NCBI GenBank assembly: GCA_020284085.1 | Contig: JACEVL010000130.1 | Location: 690,001-754,000, forward strand | Direction: 5' to 3' | Origin: Aporrectodea caliginosa | Lineage: Eukaryota > Annelida > Clitellata > Crassiclitellata > Lumbricidae | DNA length: 64,000 bases | Shown: positions 56,501 through 64,000 of the stretch, piece after piece | Position numbering within the stretch: position 1 is the first letter of the stretch | Layout of the letters: each line of letters begins with the position of its first letter | Program-made: the position numbers and the translations under genes | Notes under the pieces: generated by a model | What the model was told of the DNA's origin: nothing | Database searches by the model: none | The model's input: the letters and a program-made list of their open reading frames with translations, nothing else

Positions 56501-58563
56501 TAACTTCGATTTCCGCTTCTTTGTGATCGATGAGTATCGACGAGTTTCTGATCGAAATGATTATGTCCTGTTAATAATTATTATTGGTCGATTTGTGTCT
56601 TCAAAAGGAGCAGTTTTTCGTCGAATTTCGAATTAATTTTTTCTGATAAAAATTTTCGATCTGTTCACAGTTACATGTCGTGTCGATCTTTCGGTTTTCG
56701 ATTTATGTCACGATGTGGTACAGTTCTTTCGCCGAATTTCATCTTTCTCTTTCTCCTGATTGCTGAATTTCGATATTTTTTCCTCGAAAGGTTTGCCTCC
56801 ACGTCTATTTTCGAAATGACGCACAATCGACTCATTGAGTCTCTTTCCCATGGCACAAAACAATCGGTCCAAAGATGACGTCATCAGAACATCAATCGCG
56901 AGTTGACGGCTTTCTAAAATTTACGTCATCAGTATTTTTCATTGGTTCGCAAAGTAATTAAGTTCGTGGCACGCGTTGTCTAATTTCTTCCAATGTCAAA
57001 GAGATTTGTTGCTGTATACGACGACCTACATGAATTGTCTGGTAGACCTAAACTAGCAGGCTTACTTCAGTGATCGCAGAAAGCCTGCTTGAAACGCAAA
57101 TTATGATTCACTGTAGCCTACCTTTGAGTGAAATTGTGAAGCTGCATTACGGCCATTACCCATCACTGTTCAGGCTTTTCATTCAAAACTATAGACCCTA
57201 TATAGGCTATAGTCCCAGCTAAGCTTTTCAAAAAATCTTACTCAGATCCATCTATTCCGGCGACCGCCTTCCAATTGCTGTCATACTAAACACAGCTCAC
57301 GGTATCAACTCCTCGGTCACCATCTGGCTCTCGTCTTCTCTTCTGTTAAGCGAATTTTATCCTCCACTTGTTAGGTCCTATCATTGGACAGTGTTTAAAT
57401 TAGCCGGATCTCGCAGGATCTGAGATCCGGCACCTCGAATTTGAGATCCGACACCTGAAGTATAGGCCTATATGAGATCCGTCACCTAAAAGAGGAGACC
57501 CGTCACCTATAATGTGTTTCTGTTACAATAATCGACTATTATGCCTCTTCTTTCAAACATTTGTGTTTTATCCGAATAGCGAGTATTGGTCACATTTTCG
57601 TCGGATAGGCTGCTAAGGTTTAAGATTTGCAAAAATTTGGGGATCCACCACTTCAGTCGAGTTGAGCAAATTTAGCCACTGTCATAAACCCTGACTTGCG
57701 TTCGTGAATATCATGTTCTTGTCATCGAATTAGCTTTTAAGTAACGCTAACAATTAATGTCCGTGCTTGATTACGAGAATGCCTGAAGTCGGTCTTGGAT
57801 CCGAACCCACCGTTCGTTGTCGCCCTTGTTTTGACTGGTATCTTGAATGGGGGGTGGGAAGGAAAGGAACAAACAGGGAAGGTGGGGTAAGGATAGGGAA
57901 GTGGAGAGGACGGGAATGGGAGGGTAGGATTTGCCTCGTCTTGATTTTGACTCATATGCTGAGGCTAAGCAAATGAAGTTGCTAACACTTAAAACAAATA
58001 ACTGCCCTTTGCAGTTGGTTTAAGGGTTATTCTGCTTCTGAACTCTATGAGGTAAATGCAAATGTGCGTTTTTTATATCGACCGTATGGCCTCTACCCTT
58101 CTACCCGGCTCATTCTTTAATGAGTTGATGGAATGAGATCCTTCACCACCACTGCCGGTTTGAATGGGTCCCACACCATTTAAGGTCCCTGTGTACAGAC
58201 CGTCCAACAATGACATTATTCAAAAAATAGAATAGCTGTCACTGACCATATTTTATTTAAAACTTAAAATAAAAAATGTTATAATGAGTTGTTCCTTGTT
58301 GATGTGACATTTATTAAAACTTAAGTCGTTATTTTTGCAGCTATCCACTTAGCCAATCGTTTCATTGAAACCAAAGTTTTCAAGAGTGTGGGAGCAGAGC
58401 CGACAAAGCGGGTTCACCCACATTGCTCCTACCACGAGCAGTACAGCGACAGCTACTGGGAGTGCTTCATCCGACAGAATACAATGAGTATGTACCATGC
58501 GGTGGGGACGTGCAAGATGGGAGCAGCGGGAGACAATACAGCAGTGGTCGACTCACAGCTGAG
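44501..58563 (+). CDS. GMC-family FAD-dependent oxidoreductase (choline/glucose dehydrogenase-like), 10 exons, 3' end missing
   Basis: Flavoenzyme of the glucose-methanol-choline family, which oxidises alcohols or sugars with FAD; the substrate cannot be told from sequence. Ten exons with GT-AG borders join in frame into 556 residues, translation starting at 44507. Seen: a hydrophobic N-terminus (residues 3-20, signal peptide or anchor), Rossmann [47 protein letters not shown] (first GMC signature), [15 protein letters not shown] (second signature), and [10 protein letters not shown] with the expected active-site His535. The usual final 40-50 residues (LRV...DASxMP...NxNxPT) were not found by 64000, so a last exon lies beyond the window or is lost. 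Odd: the flavin loop reads GGTDSFN where most members have GGSS. An acceptor just before the ATG exon implies a noncoding upstream exon. Confidence 0.92.
44507..44630 (+). CDS. GMC oxidoreductase exon 1 coding part
   Basis: Begins [20 protein letters not shown] and ends in LYAYDYII; the split Val codon completes DYIIVGGG. The exon itself starts at 44501 after TTTCTTTCAG. Confidence 0.88.
45141..45614 (+). repeat. about 72-bp tandem repeat abutting GMC exon 2
   Basis: Four diverged units share GATGGTTGTGGATTAACTAA, TGATAAAGATAA and TTGTTTAGTTAATT. Units 2 and 3 are separated by a SINE/LINE-tail element at about 45295-45475. The true acceptor of exon 2 (TTGTTTAG) is the end of the last unit. 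Confidence 0.8.
45615..45823 (+). CDS. GMC oxidoreductase exon 2 (FAD Rossmann motif)
   Basis: Encodes [20 protein letters not shown] and [10 protein letters not shown], ending CQSFDNK. The donor GTCCAA is weak, but the phase-0 join to exon 3 gives the expected order. The acceptor lies inside a tandem repeat described in the findings. Confidence 0.9.
46385..46452. mobile_element. piggyBac-like micro-MITE, 68 bp
   Basis: Bounded by TTAA on both sides with ends CCCTTTAACGACGAGC and CCTTCAACGACGAGC. Same family as 47462-47523, opposite orientation. Confidence 0.65.
46870..47180 (-). mobile_element. LINE 3' remnant in GMC intron 2
   Basis: The minus strand carries [34 protein letters not shown] and a shortened GGGAGCACCTCTGATC tail ending in TAAATAAATACAATGG, the usual CR1-group C-terminus and tail. 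Confidence 0.72.
47462..47523. mobile_element. piggyBac-like micro-MITE, 62 bp
   Basis: TTAA flanks (47458-47461, 47524-47527); inverted ends CCCTTAACGACGAGC and CCCTTTAACGACGAGC; the inner GTGTACTAAAATG word is shared with the other copy. Ends 40 bp before GMC exon 3. Confidence 0.68.
47564..47753 (+). CDS. GMC oxidoreductase exon 3 (first GMC signature)
   Basis: Encodes [40 protein letters not shown] and YFIKSE. Acceptor TTTAG, donor GTGAGT. Confidence 0.93.
47945..48385 (+). repeat. two 140-bp direct repeats in GMC intron 3
   Basis: GCAACTATTTT...TCATGTAGGATGTCCA and the TTTTTTAAGGCAGTA end occur at 47945-48087 and 48244-48379. The spacer begins with GTGCCGCCCGGGGCGACTCG and a CGCCACTG, resembling a lone hAT end. 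Confidence 0.8.
48489..48617 (+). CDS. GMC oxidoreductase exon 4
   Basis: Encodes [20 protein letters not shown] and GYEHIDVNG, typical of the segment after the flavin-attachment loop. Acceptor TTTTAG, donor GTGTGT. Confidence 0.9.
49389..49510 (+). CDS. GMC oxidoreductase exon 5
   Basis: Encodes [20 protein letters not shown] and [13 protein letters not shown], the family's block around the strand before the second signature. Donor GTCAGT, phase 0. Confidence 0.9.
50036..50420 (+). mobile_element. two SINE family C bodies in tandem
   Basis: Both halves carry GGCCACCC...CTC followed by GAAGTTGC and a CAGGGTTAGC/CATGGTTAACC end; 50036-50190 and 50255-50420. Both headless. In GMC intron 5. 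Confidence 0.6.
50540..50707 (+). CDS. GMC oxidoreductase exon 6 (second GMC signature)
   Basis: Encodes [28 protein letters not shown] and [12 protein letters not shown], matching the second GMC signature in full. Acceptor ATTGCAG, donor GTAAGT. Confidence 0.95.
51330..51655 (+). mobile_element. LINE 3' remnant in GMC intron 6
   Basis: Frameshifted plus-strand coding for the LWN/PPS...LKFFLSAF type C-terminus, then CTGGGAGCACCTCTGATC and an AATACGATACAATACATTACA tail. Confidence 0.6.
51722..51875 (+). CDS. GMC oxidoreductase exon 7
   Basis: Encodes [20 protein letters not shown] and a Lys-rich loop. GLNLQDH is the conserved turn after the second signature. Acceptor CCTAG, donor GTTAGA. Confidence 0.92.
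52250..52495 (-). mobile_element. SINE family C in GMC intron 7
   Basis: Inverted: CCTGAGGCAGCCATGGATAT, GAAGTGTTAGCGACTTCATT, CCCTCACCGTCTCATCTTCC, CTGGCAGGAATTTGAACCTC. Confidence 0.7.
52631..52803 (+). CDS. GMC oxidoreductase exon 8
   Basis: Encodes [20 protein letters not shown] and [12 protein letters not shown], the substrate-domain part of GMC_oxred_C. Acceptor CTGCAG, donor GTCTGC, phase 0. Confidence 0.9.
53515..53692 (+). CDS. GMC oxidoreductase exon 9
   Basis: Encodes [31 protein letters not shown] and DDLKVLLEG, the conserved core of the C-terminal domain. Acceptor TTGTAG, donor GTACAT. Confidence 0.93.
53693..54879. other. GMC intron 9, first part, nothing recognised
   Basis: Unique-looking AT-rich intron sequence before the satellite. 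Confidence 0.5.
54880..56403 (+). repeat. 57-bp satellite array, about 26 units, in GMC intron 9
   Basis: Unit begins AACCTCACTCGGTTCTCCTT and includes AAAGCTCTAACACGGAGCTT. Most units are 57 bp; some are 56 bp with GATCTAACACAGAGCGTGTT. Between about 55683 and 56115 the two types alternate. 57 bp is 19 codons, which creates long but meaningless repeat frames. Confidence 0.97.
56404..57859. other. GMC intron 9, part after the satellite
   Basis: Contains a short direct-repeat cluster GAGATCCGNCACCT (57420-57510). A run of TTCGATTTTCG-like words at 56490-56830 is noticeable but unexplained; no coding recognised. Confidence 0.45.
57860..58045 (+). mobile_element. SINE family C, 3' part, in GMC intron 9
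   Basis: CATATGCTGAGGCTAAGCAA, ATGAAGTTGCTAACACTTAA and GTTTAAGGGTTATTCTGCTT match the family end. Confidence 0.5.
58341..58563 (+). CDS. GMC oxidoreductase exon 10 (active-site His), last recognised exon
   Basis: Encodes [20 protein letters not shown] and [10 protein letters not shown], ending AVVDSQLR with two bases of the next codon. Acceptor TTTGCAG, donor GTAAGC. The preceding intron is about 4.6 kb and holds the 57-bp satellite. Confidence 0.93.
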
Positions 58564-58660
58564 GTAAGCAAGAATTGTTTATCACCTCTGACACTGTTAC
58601 TTTGAGACTTGTATAGATCCACCGCAGCTGAGGCAAGTGATAATTGTTTATCACCCCTTG

Positions 58661-58886
58661 TGGGGCGTGGTGGTGTAGGAGTATGTTCGGTGCCTTGCAG
58701 CCGGAGGGTTGCGGGTTCGAATCCACCTCAAGACGCTGCGTAGGGACCCTGGGCAAGTCCTTCACTCGCAATTGCTCATGCGCTTCAGCGTGAAACTCCG
58801 ATTCAGTGTCTGCGCTGTAGTCGGGAGCGCCTCTGAGTAGAAATCTTGAAGGGGCGCTATAACATGTGCTCATACATACATACATA
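58661..58886 (+). mobile_element. tRNA-derived SINE (family A, single head)
   Basis: Head GGGGCGTGGTGGTGTAGGAG with B-box GGTTCGAATCC, a body shared with the double-headed SINE, the GGAGCGCCTCTGAGTAGAAA...GGGGCGCTATAAC end and a CATA repeat tail. Inserted in the middle copy of a duplicated exon-end segment. Confidence 0.85.
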
Positions 58887-58915
58887 TTAACACTGTTACC
58901 TTGAGACTTGTATAG

Positions 58916-59200
58916 TACAAGTACGGGTCTTTTAGCTCAGCCCCGATGTAGAACAGTTATGGGCTCACGTGCATTCCATGCCTCTGCCCCCAGGGAATGG
59001 AATCGACTTCCGCTCTCTCTCTTTGTAGCTCAAATTCACTTCCTTCATTCAAAAAGCATCTCAAAACTCACTATTAGTCCTTGGCTTTAAGCACTTGGAA
59101 ATCTAACTGCATCTTCCCCCGGTGGCTGACTATCTGTGTGCCTCAGATTCACATTTCGGTGTGACCATGCGCGAGTTACAAATTTAATTAATAATAACAA
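58916..59200 (+). mobile_element. LINE 3' remnant beyond GMC exon 10
   Basis: SRAFHASAPREWNRLPLSLF then HSKSISKLTI matches the LINE C-terminus; ends in an ATAATAATAATAG tail. It separates two copies of a duplicated splice-donor segment. Confidence 0.68.
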
Positions 59201-59279
59201 TAATAATAGATCCACCACAGCTGAGGCAAGTAATAATTGTTTATCACTACTAACACTGTTACCTTGAGAATGAAAGTCC

Positions 59280-60106
59280 AGCCAAGACAGTTACTTACAC
59301 CTGTTACATAGGCGCCGACTTTTAGTAAAAGGTACTGGGGCAAGAATTTCGTTCCCATGATTCCGTGATCGGACGTTCCCTTCGCCTATCCTGCTCAAGG
59401 GCCGTTTTATCCTATAGGCACTGTTCCTAGGGCCTACGAACCTTTCAGGGGCCTACAAAAGTCTGAAAATGAGATATTGAAAAATGATTGAATTTGACTC
59501 GAAAATGAAAAAAGGAGATTTCAATTTCTAAATTAGTATTTTTGTAACTGTACTGAAACAGTTTAACTTTAAGATAGGCCTATTATCTTAAAGTTAAGTT
59601 GAGTTGTGCAACAGCCTAGACTATGTGAACTTTACATTTGCATTAGCAAAATCACTTATATTACAGGGGTGTCAATTTCTGGCCCACCGATGAGTTATTT
59701 TTGAACCTCGGAAAATTGCCTAAATGTAATGTAATGTAATGTAACAAGACATTTATATAGCGCCACTTAAGAGTCTCACAGAAGCGTTCACGGATGATAG
59801 TCGTGAGACTACGCAATTTGAGAATAAAGATTAAGTTTGTCATTTTTAGCGCTTTCGTGAGTTTTATTTGATGTTTGTACTGATAATGAAGGTCAAAATA
59901 AAGATTTTAAACCTAATTTGATTGTTTGTATGGTAAAAACAACAACCGCACCGTTTAAGATTTAGTTTTGCAAAAATTTTCTATGGACGGACTCACCGAG
60001 CTCCCTCCCAGACCCTACCCCATTTGGCTCAGGTGCCGTCGGCACCCTGTCCCGCCACTTGCTGGAAAAATATTGCCACTGGCTCGTCATTAAAAATTAT
60101 CAATTT
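59280..60106. other. no gene seen
   Basis: Includes a retroelement tail TATATAGCGCCACTTAAGAG at 59753-59775 and TAATG repeats. The expected last GMC exon is not here. Confidence 0.5.
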
Positions 60107-60502
60107 CAGAGCTGGCAGTTGAGTTGGGGCCTATGAAAGCAAGAGTGCCTAGGGTCTACGACGACCTTAAAAACGACCCTGTCCTGCCCTGTCTTCCCTC
60201 TCCCGAGTCCCCCTTTCCTCCAGCCCTTTCAACTGGACCAACTATGCAGCATGCAGTGCTTCCTCTTTGCTCAATCATAAAGACGAGCAAACAACAACCA
60301 TGAGTATTACTTACAAAAAATTTCAGTTTTCTGTAACTACTAACTAATACTAACAAACTACTTTCACTAACAAATCTCATGTTATCGCAGTTAGGCTACA
60401 GATACACCCATAAAGTTTGCCAGTTAAGACACTTGAGTTACAGTCTTACTTCAACTTCATGGCGAATGTATTTTGCCGAACAGTGGATTTACTTATGAAT
60501 TC

Positions 60503-60894
60503 TTACAGAACTGTGTCAATGTCCACTGCTTCCAGGTGTGCTCGATGACAGTTCAAAAGTGCAATGTTGTTTAACCTTGTCTGTGTCATAGTGTTTCGCA
60601 AATACGTTTTCAGTCGCCTAATACCAGAAAATGCCTTTTCAGTAGTACATGTAGTGACAGGTACAGTTAGCCACGGATAGTCGTGAGCCATTTATTATTG
60701 AATGGTCGCTTACCAGTACTTGCATGGGCGGCACGTCCATCGCTTTCAGGCACTGTGTAAGCAGTACCACTAGTACCAGAGGCCGCTACAGCCGCTTCAT
60801 TGAGATGTGACAGTTTCACCGGCGGTGGCAGCGGAAGCATCGGCGGCACAGTCTCTACTTCTAAGCGTGAACGTTTCACAACAAACTTATCCAT
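60503..60894 (-). pseudogene. internally deleted hAT transposase gene
   Basis: The upstream part starts at a real ATG (60894) with MDKFVVKRSRLEVETVPPML and runs 60 codons to a strong GTAAGC donor (60708-60713). Only about 25 bp later, in another frame, the C-terminal dimerisation domain begins: EKAFSGIRRLKTYLRNTMTQ, TRLNNIALLNCHRAH. The whole catalytic core is missing, so this is a deletion derivative. Terminal repeats were not identified. Confidence 0.7.
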
Positions 60895-61466
60895 TGCAAT
60901 TACAATTGTAAGTCACTAGTTAGTAACCTTTAAGACTGTGACCATCAATGATTCAATTCTGAAAGATTTGTTAACACTTATAAACACCCAGCTTTCAGAA
61001 AGTGGCGTACCGATCCGTTTTCGCGCTACCCAATAATTTTCCGATAGGTCTACGTACGTTCAACTGAGCTTCCCTAACTTTTGCTGTTCTGTCTATCTTA
61101 AAGCCCAAGGTTTTAGGTTTGGCGGTTTCCCTCGTAGAATGAAGTGACCAACGACTGTAGGCGGTTCAAGTAAGCATCTGTCGGCCAATGGGCGTTGATT
61201 TCATTTTGGTTGACACATCTTACAAGCATAGGCTGCTGAATTTAATTGTATGCATATATCCTAGGCAACATCGTCCGCTTTGTGGAATGGAGACGTAAGG
61301 CGCAGGGACGGTCGGTCGATCGGTGGTAGCCCCCACCCTAGGCCCTTCACCCTCCCTCTGGCCCTCTAGCGGTCGGACGGATGGATGGAGATGCATCGCT
61401 AGGGCAGACTAGACCCGACAGGGCATACCCCGTACAGGCCCTACCTCGATCAATTGACCACTTGTA

Positions 61467-61724
61467 TATATATAACCGAGCTGTGGGTCGAATAATTTGT
61501 GTATACGAAAGCCAGCTAAGCTGGCTAGAGGTCATACCTGTACTTCTAGAATGTATACAAGTTGTTCCAATTATCCAAATTTACCCCCCATCCACTCATA
61601 TTACTATGGAGTTCATTGCTATGAAGATACTTACAGGGTTGAGAAACAAGTCTGTAGTTTCTATATGCGATTAGATTGCCATGAACAAATACGAACTTAC
61701 TATTGTGGTAGATGGCGATCAAGA
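61467..61724 (+). repeat. left arm of perfect inverted repeat
   Basis: Base-for-base reverse complement of 63743-64000; I compared all 258 positions and saw no mismatch. Identity stops at its inner edge (AAGA then GG, against CC opposite). It contains the presumed promoter/leader, the ATG and the first 44 coding bases of the gene at 61681. The outer limit is unknown because the right arm runs off the window. Confidence 0.95.
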
Positions 61725-61796
61725 GGAAGCCATACGGGCATTTTTTGCTCACAACAACTGGAATTTTGAAAAAATTGGTAATTATGAAGACGATGC

Positions 61797-61828
<32 letters not shown>

Positions 61829-62736
61829 TGAAATTGTATAAATTGTTTTGTGTGGTGAACCCTATACAAGTAGGCCCTATTGTTCTTCAGGTAGCGCTAT
61901 ACGTGCGCAAATAAGATTGAAATAAGATTTAAAAATATTAAATTAAATTGCATTTATTATCCTTGCAAATATTTAGCTCAAACCATGGTATAGAAATACA
62001 TAGTAATAATAACATCAGCAATGTTAGTATAATGACAACTGATGTGAACAGCAGTAACAGCAGTAATGATAATAAATGGCCAATTAAAAATGTAATTATT
62101 AAAATTACCATGATTATTATTATTACGATATGTAATAAGACAATAAACATATGCATAACCCAGCTAAGCTGTCGTTCAAGTCAAGTCGAAAGAGCTAATT
62201 GTATGTTGATGACATTATAAATATATCTCCAACCAATCGAAACTGCCTTTGTTCCATATGCAGAGTTGGAACCACCAAAGAAAAGAAAATCTTGTATGCA
62301 TGCCGCTTCGAAGGAGGTCTTGGTCGCATCCAATGGAAATAGTACAGAGTCACAAATTGAGGCTCAAAACAGTCATGACATTCAAGTGTCAGCTGATCAT
62401 TTGCAGCTGCAGGGTGAAAATCATCAATCGGAAGGCGCCTGTCCTCTTTGCTTTCTCTCTCCGTGCGTGGGTTCTGCATCTCCAGGTTGGCTTGGCGGAG
62501 GACAAGCAGCGCATGCAGCTAACAGTCCAATACGAAGAGTAATTTATGGTAAATATTGGAAGATCATTTGCAACTTGGGTGGGTGGACGAGCCCATTATA
62601 TCTGGCCAAGAAACTAACGGAATCGAACGGTGTACTTCATATGCGGGAAATAATGCCAGATTGCGTAGTGCGAAAAGTGAGATCGTTGTATCCGAATCCA
62701 ACAGGCACGCCTTACATGGGCCACAAGTGGGAGTAA
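61681..62736 (+). CDS. two-exon gene for a P2X7-ballast-like cysteine-domain protein (189 aa)
   Basis: Exon 1 (61681-61777) starts MNKYELTIVVDGDQEEAIRA and ends at a GTAATT donor; exon 2 (62264-62736) follows a TATGCAG acceptor. The split codon joins in frame to give 189 residues ending in TAA. Seen: a basic nuclear-localisation-like stretch (PPKKRK), an acidic/polar linker, then ACPLCFLSPCV, ANSPIRRVIYGKYWKIICNL, REIMPDCVVRKVRSLYPNP and YMGHKWE. The last block resembles the cytoplasmic zinc-binding ballast domain of P2X7 receptors (pattern: hydrophobic-P-x-C, basic, FP/YP, Y-x-G-hK). That domain is also known in stand-alone proteins of many invertebrates and may bind nucleic acid. No P2X channel part is present. 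The gene lies inside a perfect inverted repeat whose left arm contains the start codon. Function unknown; family assignment is from memory and moderate. Confidence 0.68.
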
Positions 62737-63073
62737 CATTGATACTTTGGATAATTCGCAGGACTTTGTTTAGACAGAGAGATTTTTATTGTACACTTAC
62801 TTTCTGACATAAAGCAGAATTTTATCGATTGTGAGCTGCTTATGTACACCTGTCATAGCCTTGGTAATAGCATTGGTAGTTATTATTAGACCTAAGCTTA
62901 TCCACAAGTTCACAACAGCTATGATTCAATGTAACATAACATTCCCCCATTTTAAATTTATATAGCGCCTCTTCAAGATTCCTACTCAGAGGTGGATTTA
63001 AACCTGAATTGCCCTCAATTGCTCGGCGCCACACGAAAACCACGTTACGGAGACTAGGTTTTTCATAAGTGCT

Positions 63074-63748
63074 ATGCCAAATCAATTTTGCAATGGCCAC
63101 AGTCCCTTGTCCGTTCAATCTTCTTTTTTTCTTGCTTGGATTAGGACCTCGTTGAGGGGGGGTAAGCCACAGATTCATTTTGATACAGATTGGAGCATCT
63201 TGTTACAGATCGGATGCCCTTCGTGGCATCAACCACAGTTTTCCGCTGTGGACCTAGTCTTGGTGATGAACACATGCCCGCTAGGCAGAGGGTCATCAGG
63301 CTTATTTAAATTGGGTCATGTGCTCCCATGTCACAATGCTGTTATTGGATATTTGCAGCTTTTAGTTGTCAAGCAAAATGCCACTCTTTTTCTACAGTGT
63401 GCCCTACTAGCCTTGCCGCTGTTGGTCCGCGACTGCTTATTCGTCAGATATAACCCTGCTTATTTCGCAGTTGACCTCTATTTCTGTGGCTCTCGTACAT
63501 CCTGTCGAATCCCACTGCCTCGTGACGCTGTGAACATGTGGACGCGTGTGATAGCAGTCAGCTCTGCCACACATCAGCTCTGCCACACATCTCTCTGTCC
63601 TATGCCAGGCCAAAATCCGGGGAGGTCAAGCAGAGTAGACAGCAGAATACTAAGGTGGTTATGTGTAATGACGGTTGATGGTTATGTAGCACTGATATGT
63701 TTGATTTTAGTGTATCATACAATATTGTCACAGCTCTTACGGTCTTGA
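63074..63748 (+). CDS. unassigned 224-codon open frame inside the inverted-repeat unit
   Basis: ATG to stop without interruption for 224 codons, one of the longest plus-strand frames outside satellite DNA. The translation has hydrophobic stretches (for example around residues 105-115 and near the C-terminus) and many Cys, but I recognise no family. It starts just after a SINE tail and ends six bases inside the right arm. It may be chance; treat as hypothetical. Confidence 0.25.
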   Translation: MPNQFCNGHSPLSVQSSFFLAWIRTSLRGGKPQIHFDTDWSILLQIGCPSWHQPQFSAVDLVLVMNTCPLGRGSSGLFKLGHVLPCHNAVIGYLQLLVVKQNATLFLQCALLALPLLVRDCLFVRYNPAYFAVDLYFCGSRTSCRIPLPRDAVNMWTRVIAVSSATHQLCHTSLCPMPGQNPGRSSRVDSRILRWLCVMTVDGYVALICLILVYHTILSQLLRS

Positions 63749-64000
63749 TCGCCATCTACCACAATAGTAAGTTCGTATTTGTTCATGGCAATCTAATCGC
63801 ATATAGAAACTACAGACTTGTTTCTCAACCCTGTAAGTATCTTCATAGCAATGAACTCCATAGTAATATGAGTGGATGGGGGGTAAATTTGGATAATTGG
63901 AACAACTTGTATACATTCTAGAAGTACAGGTATGACCTCTAGCCAGCTTAGCTGGCTTTCGTATACACAAATTATTCGACCCACAGCTCGGTTATATATA
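63743..64000 (-). repeat. right arm of perfect inverted repeat (cut by window end)
   Basis: Inverted copy of 61467-61724, including a duplicate of the gene's start codon and first 14 codons on the minus strand; that copy hits a stop after 22 codons. Together the arms bound at least 2.5 kb. Confidence 0.95.

Larger units (their letters stand above)
58556..59278 (+). repeat. 69-bp exon-end/splice-donor duplication, three copies
   Basis: Copies at 58556-58624, 58625-58660 with 58887-58915, and 59218-59278 each start CAGCTGAGG and share ATTGTTTATCAC and ACACTGTTAC. The second is split by a SINE; a LINE fragment lies between the second and third. Confidence 0.85.

Noticed and set aside
54934..56636. 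148- and 169-codon frames with a 19-residue repeat
   Set aside because: Read-through of the 57-bp satellite inside a GMC intron; frame breaks at 56-bp units.
58661..58735. Possible tRNA gene (A and B boxes present)
   Set aside because: No cloverleaf with paired acceptor stem; the same sequence is repeated at 4.9, 29.4 and 31.0 kb as the head of a SINE.
62840..63178. 112-codon minus-strand frame
   Set aside because: Contains a retroelement tail and runs antisense to the other frame; no family recognised.

Overview
The window is animal (metazoan) genomic DNA: genes are split into short exons with GT-AG introns, and the intergenic and intronic DNA is dense with CR1/L2-like LINE fragments, tRNA-derived SINEs, hAT-type MITEs, minisatellites and microsatellites. 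No vertebrate-specific repeat was recognised and the word GGCCTA is very frequent. An invertebrate, perhaps a deuterostome such as an echinoderm, hemichordate or lancelet, is my low-confidence guess.

Three protein genes can be read. (1) A complete 12-exon gene on the minus strand (39019 down to 23561) encodes a 629-residue polypeptide N-acetylgalactosaminyltransferase close to GALNT10: type II membrane anchor, GT-A catalytic domain, C-terminal ricin-type lectin domain. All splice phases agree. (2) On the plus strand (44501 to 58563, continuing past the recognised exons) ten exons encode about 556 residues of a secreted or membrane-anchored FAD-dependent GMC oxidoreductase; the last exon is not found. 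The two genes are divergent, with about 5.5 kb between their start codons, much of it a degraded hAT transposon. They belong to unrelated pathways (O-glycosylation and flavin-dependent alcohol/sugar oxidation), so nothing suggests joint action beyond a shared intergenic region. (3) At 61681-62736 a small two-exon gene encodes a 189-residue nuclear-type protein with a P2X7-ballast-like cysteine domain. It lies between perfect inverted repeats of at least 258 bp (61467-61724 and 63743-64000).

Layout. 1-18 kb: no convincing gene; LINE and SINE remnants, a MITE, long purine tracts, trinucleotide repeats. 18-20.4 kb: a three-level nest of retroelements with an intact 5'-truncated reverse transcriptase. 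20.4-39 kb: GALNT10-like gene, its introns carrying hAT MITEs, a double-headed SINE present twice, a 21-bp minisatellite beside an exon and an 862-bp foldback element. 40.3-42.6 kb: decayed hAT element with LINEs nested in it. 43.4-58.6 kb: LINE remnant, then the GMC gene; one intron holds a 57-bp satellite of about 1.5 kb. 58.6-64 kb: duplicated splice donors, a deletion-derivative hAT, and the inverted-repeat locus cut by the window end.
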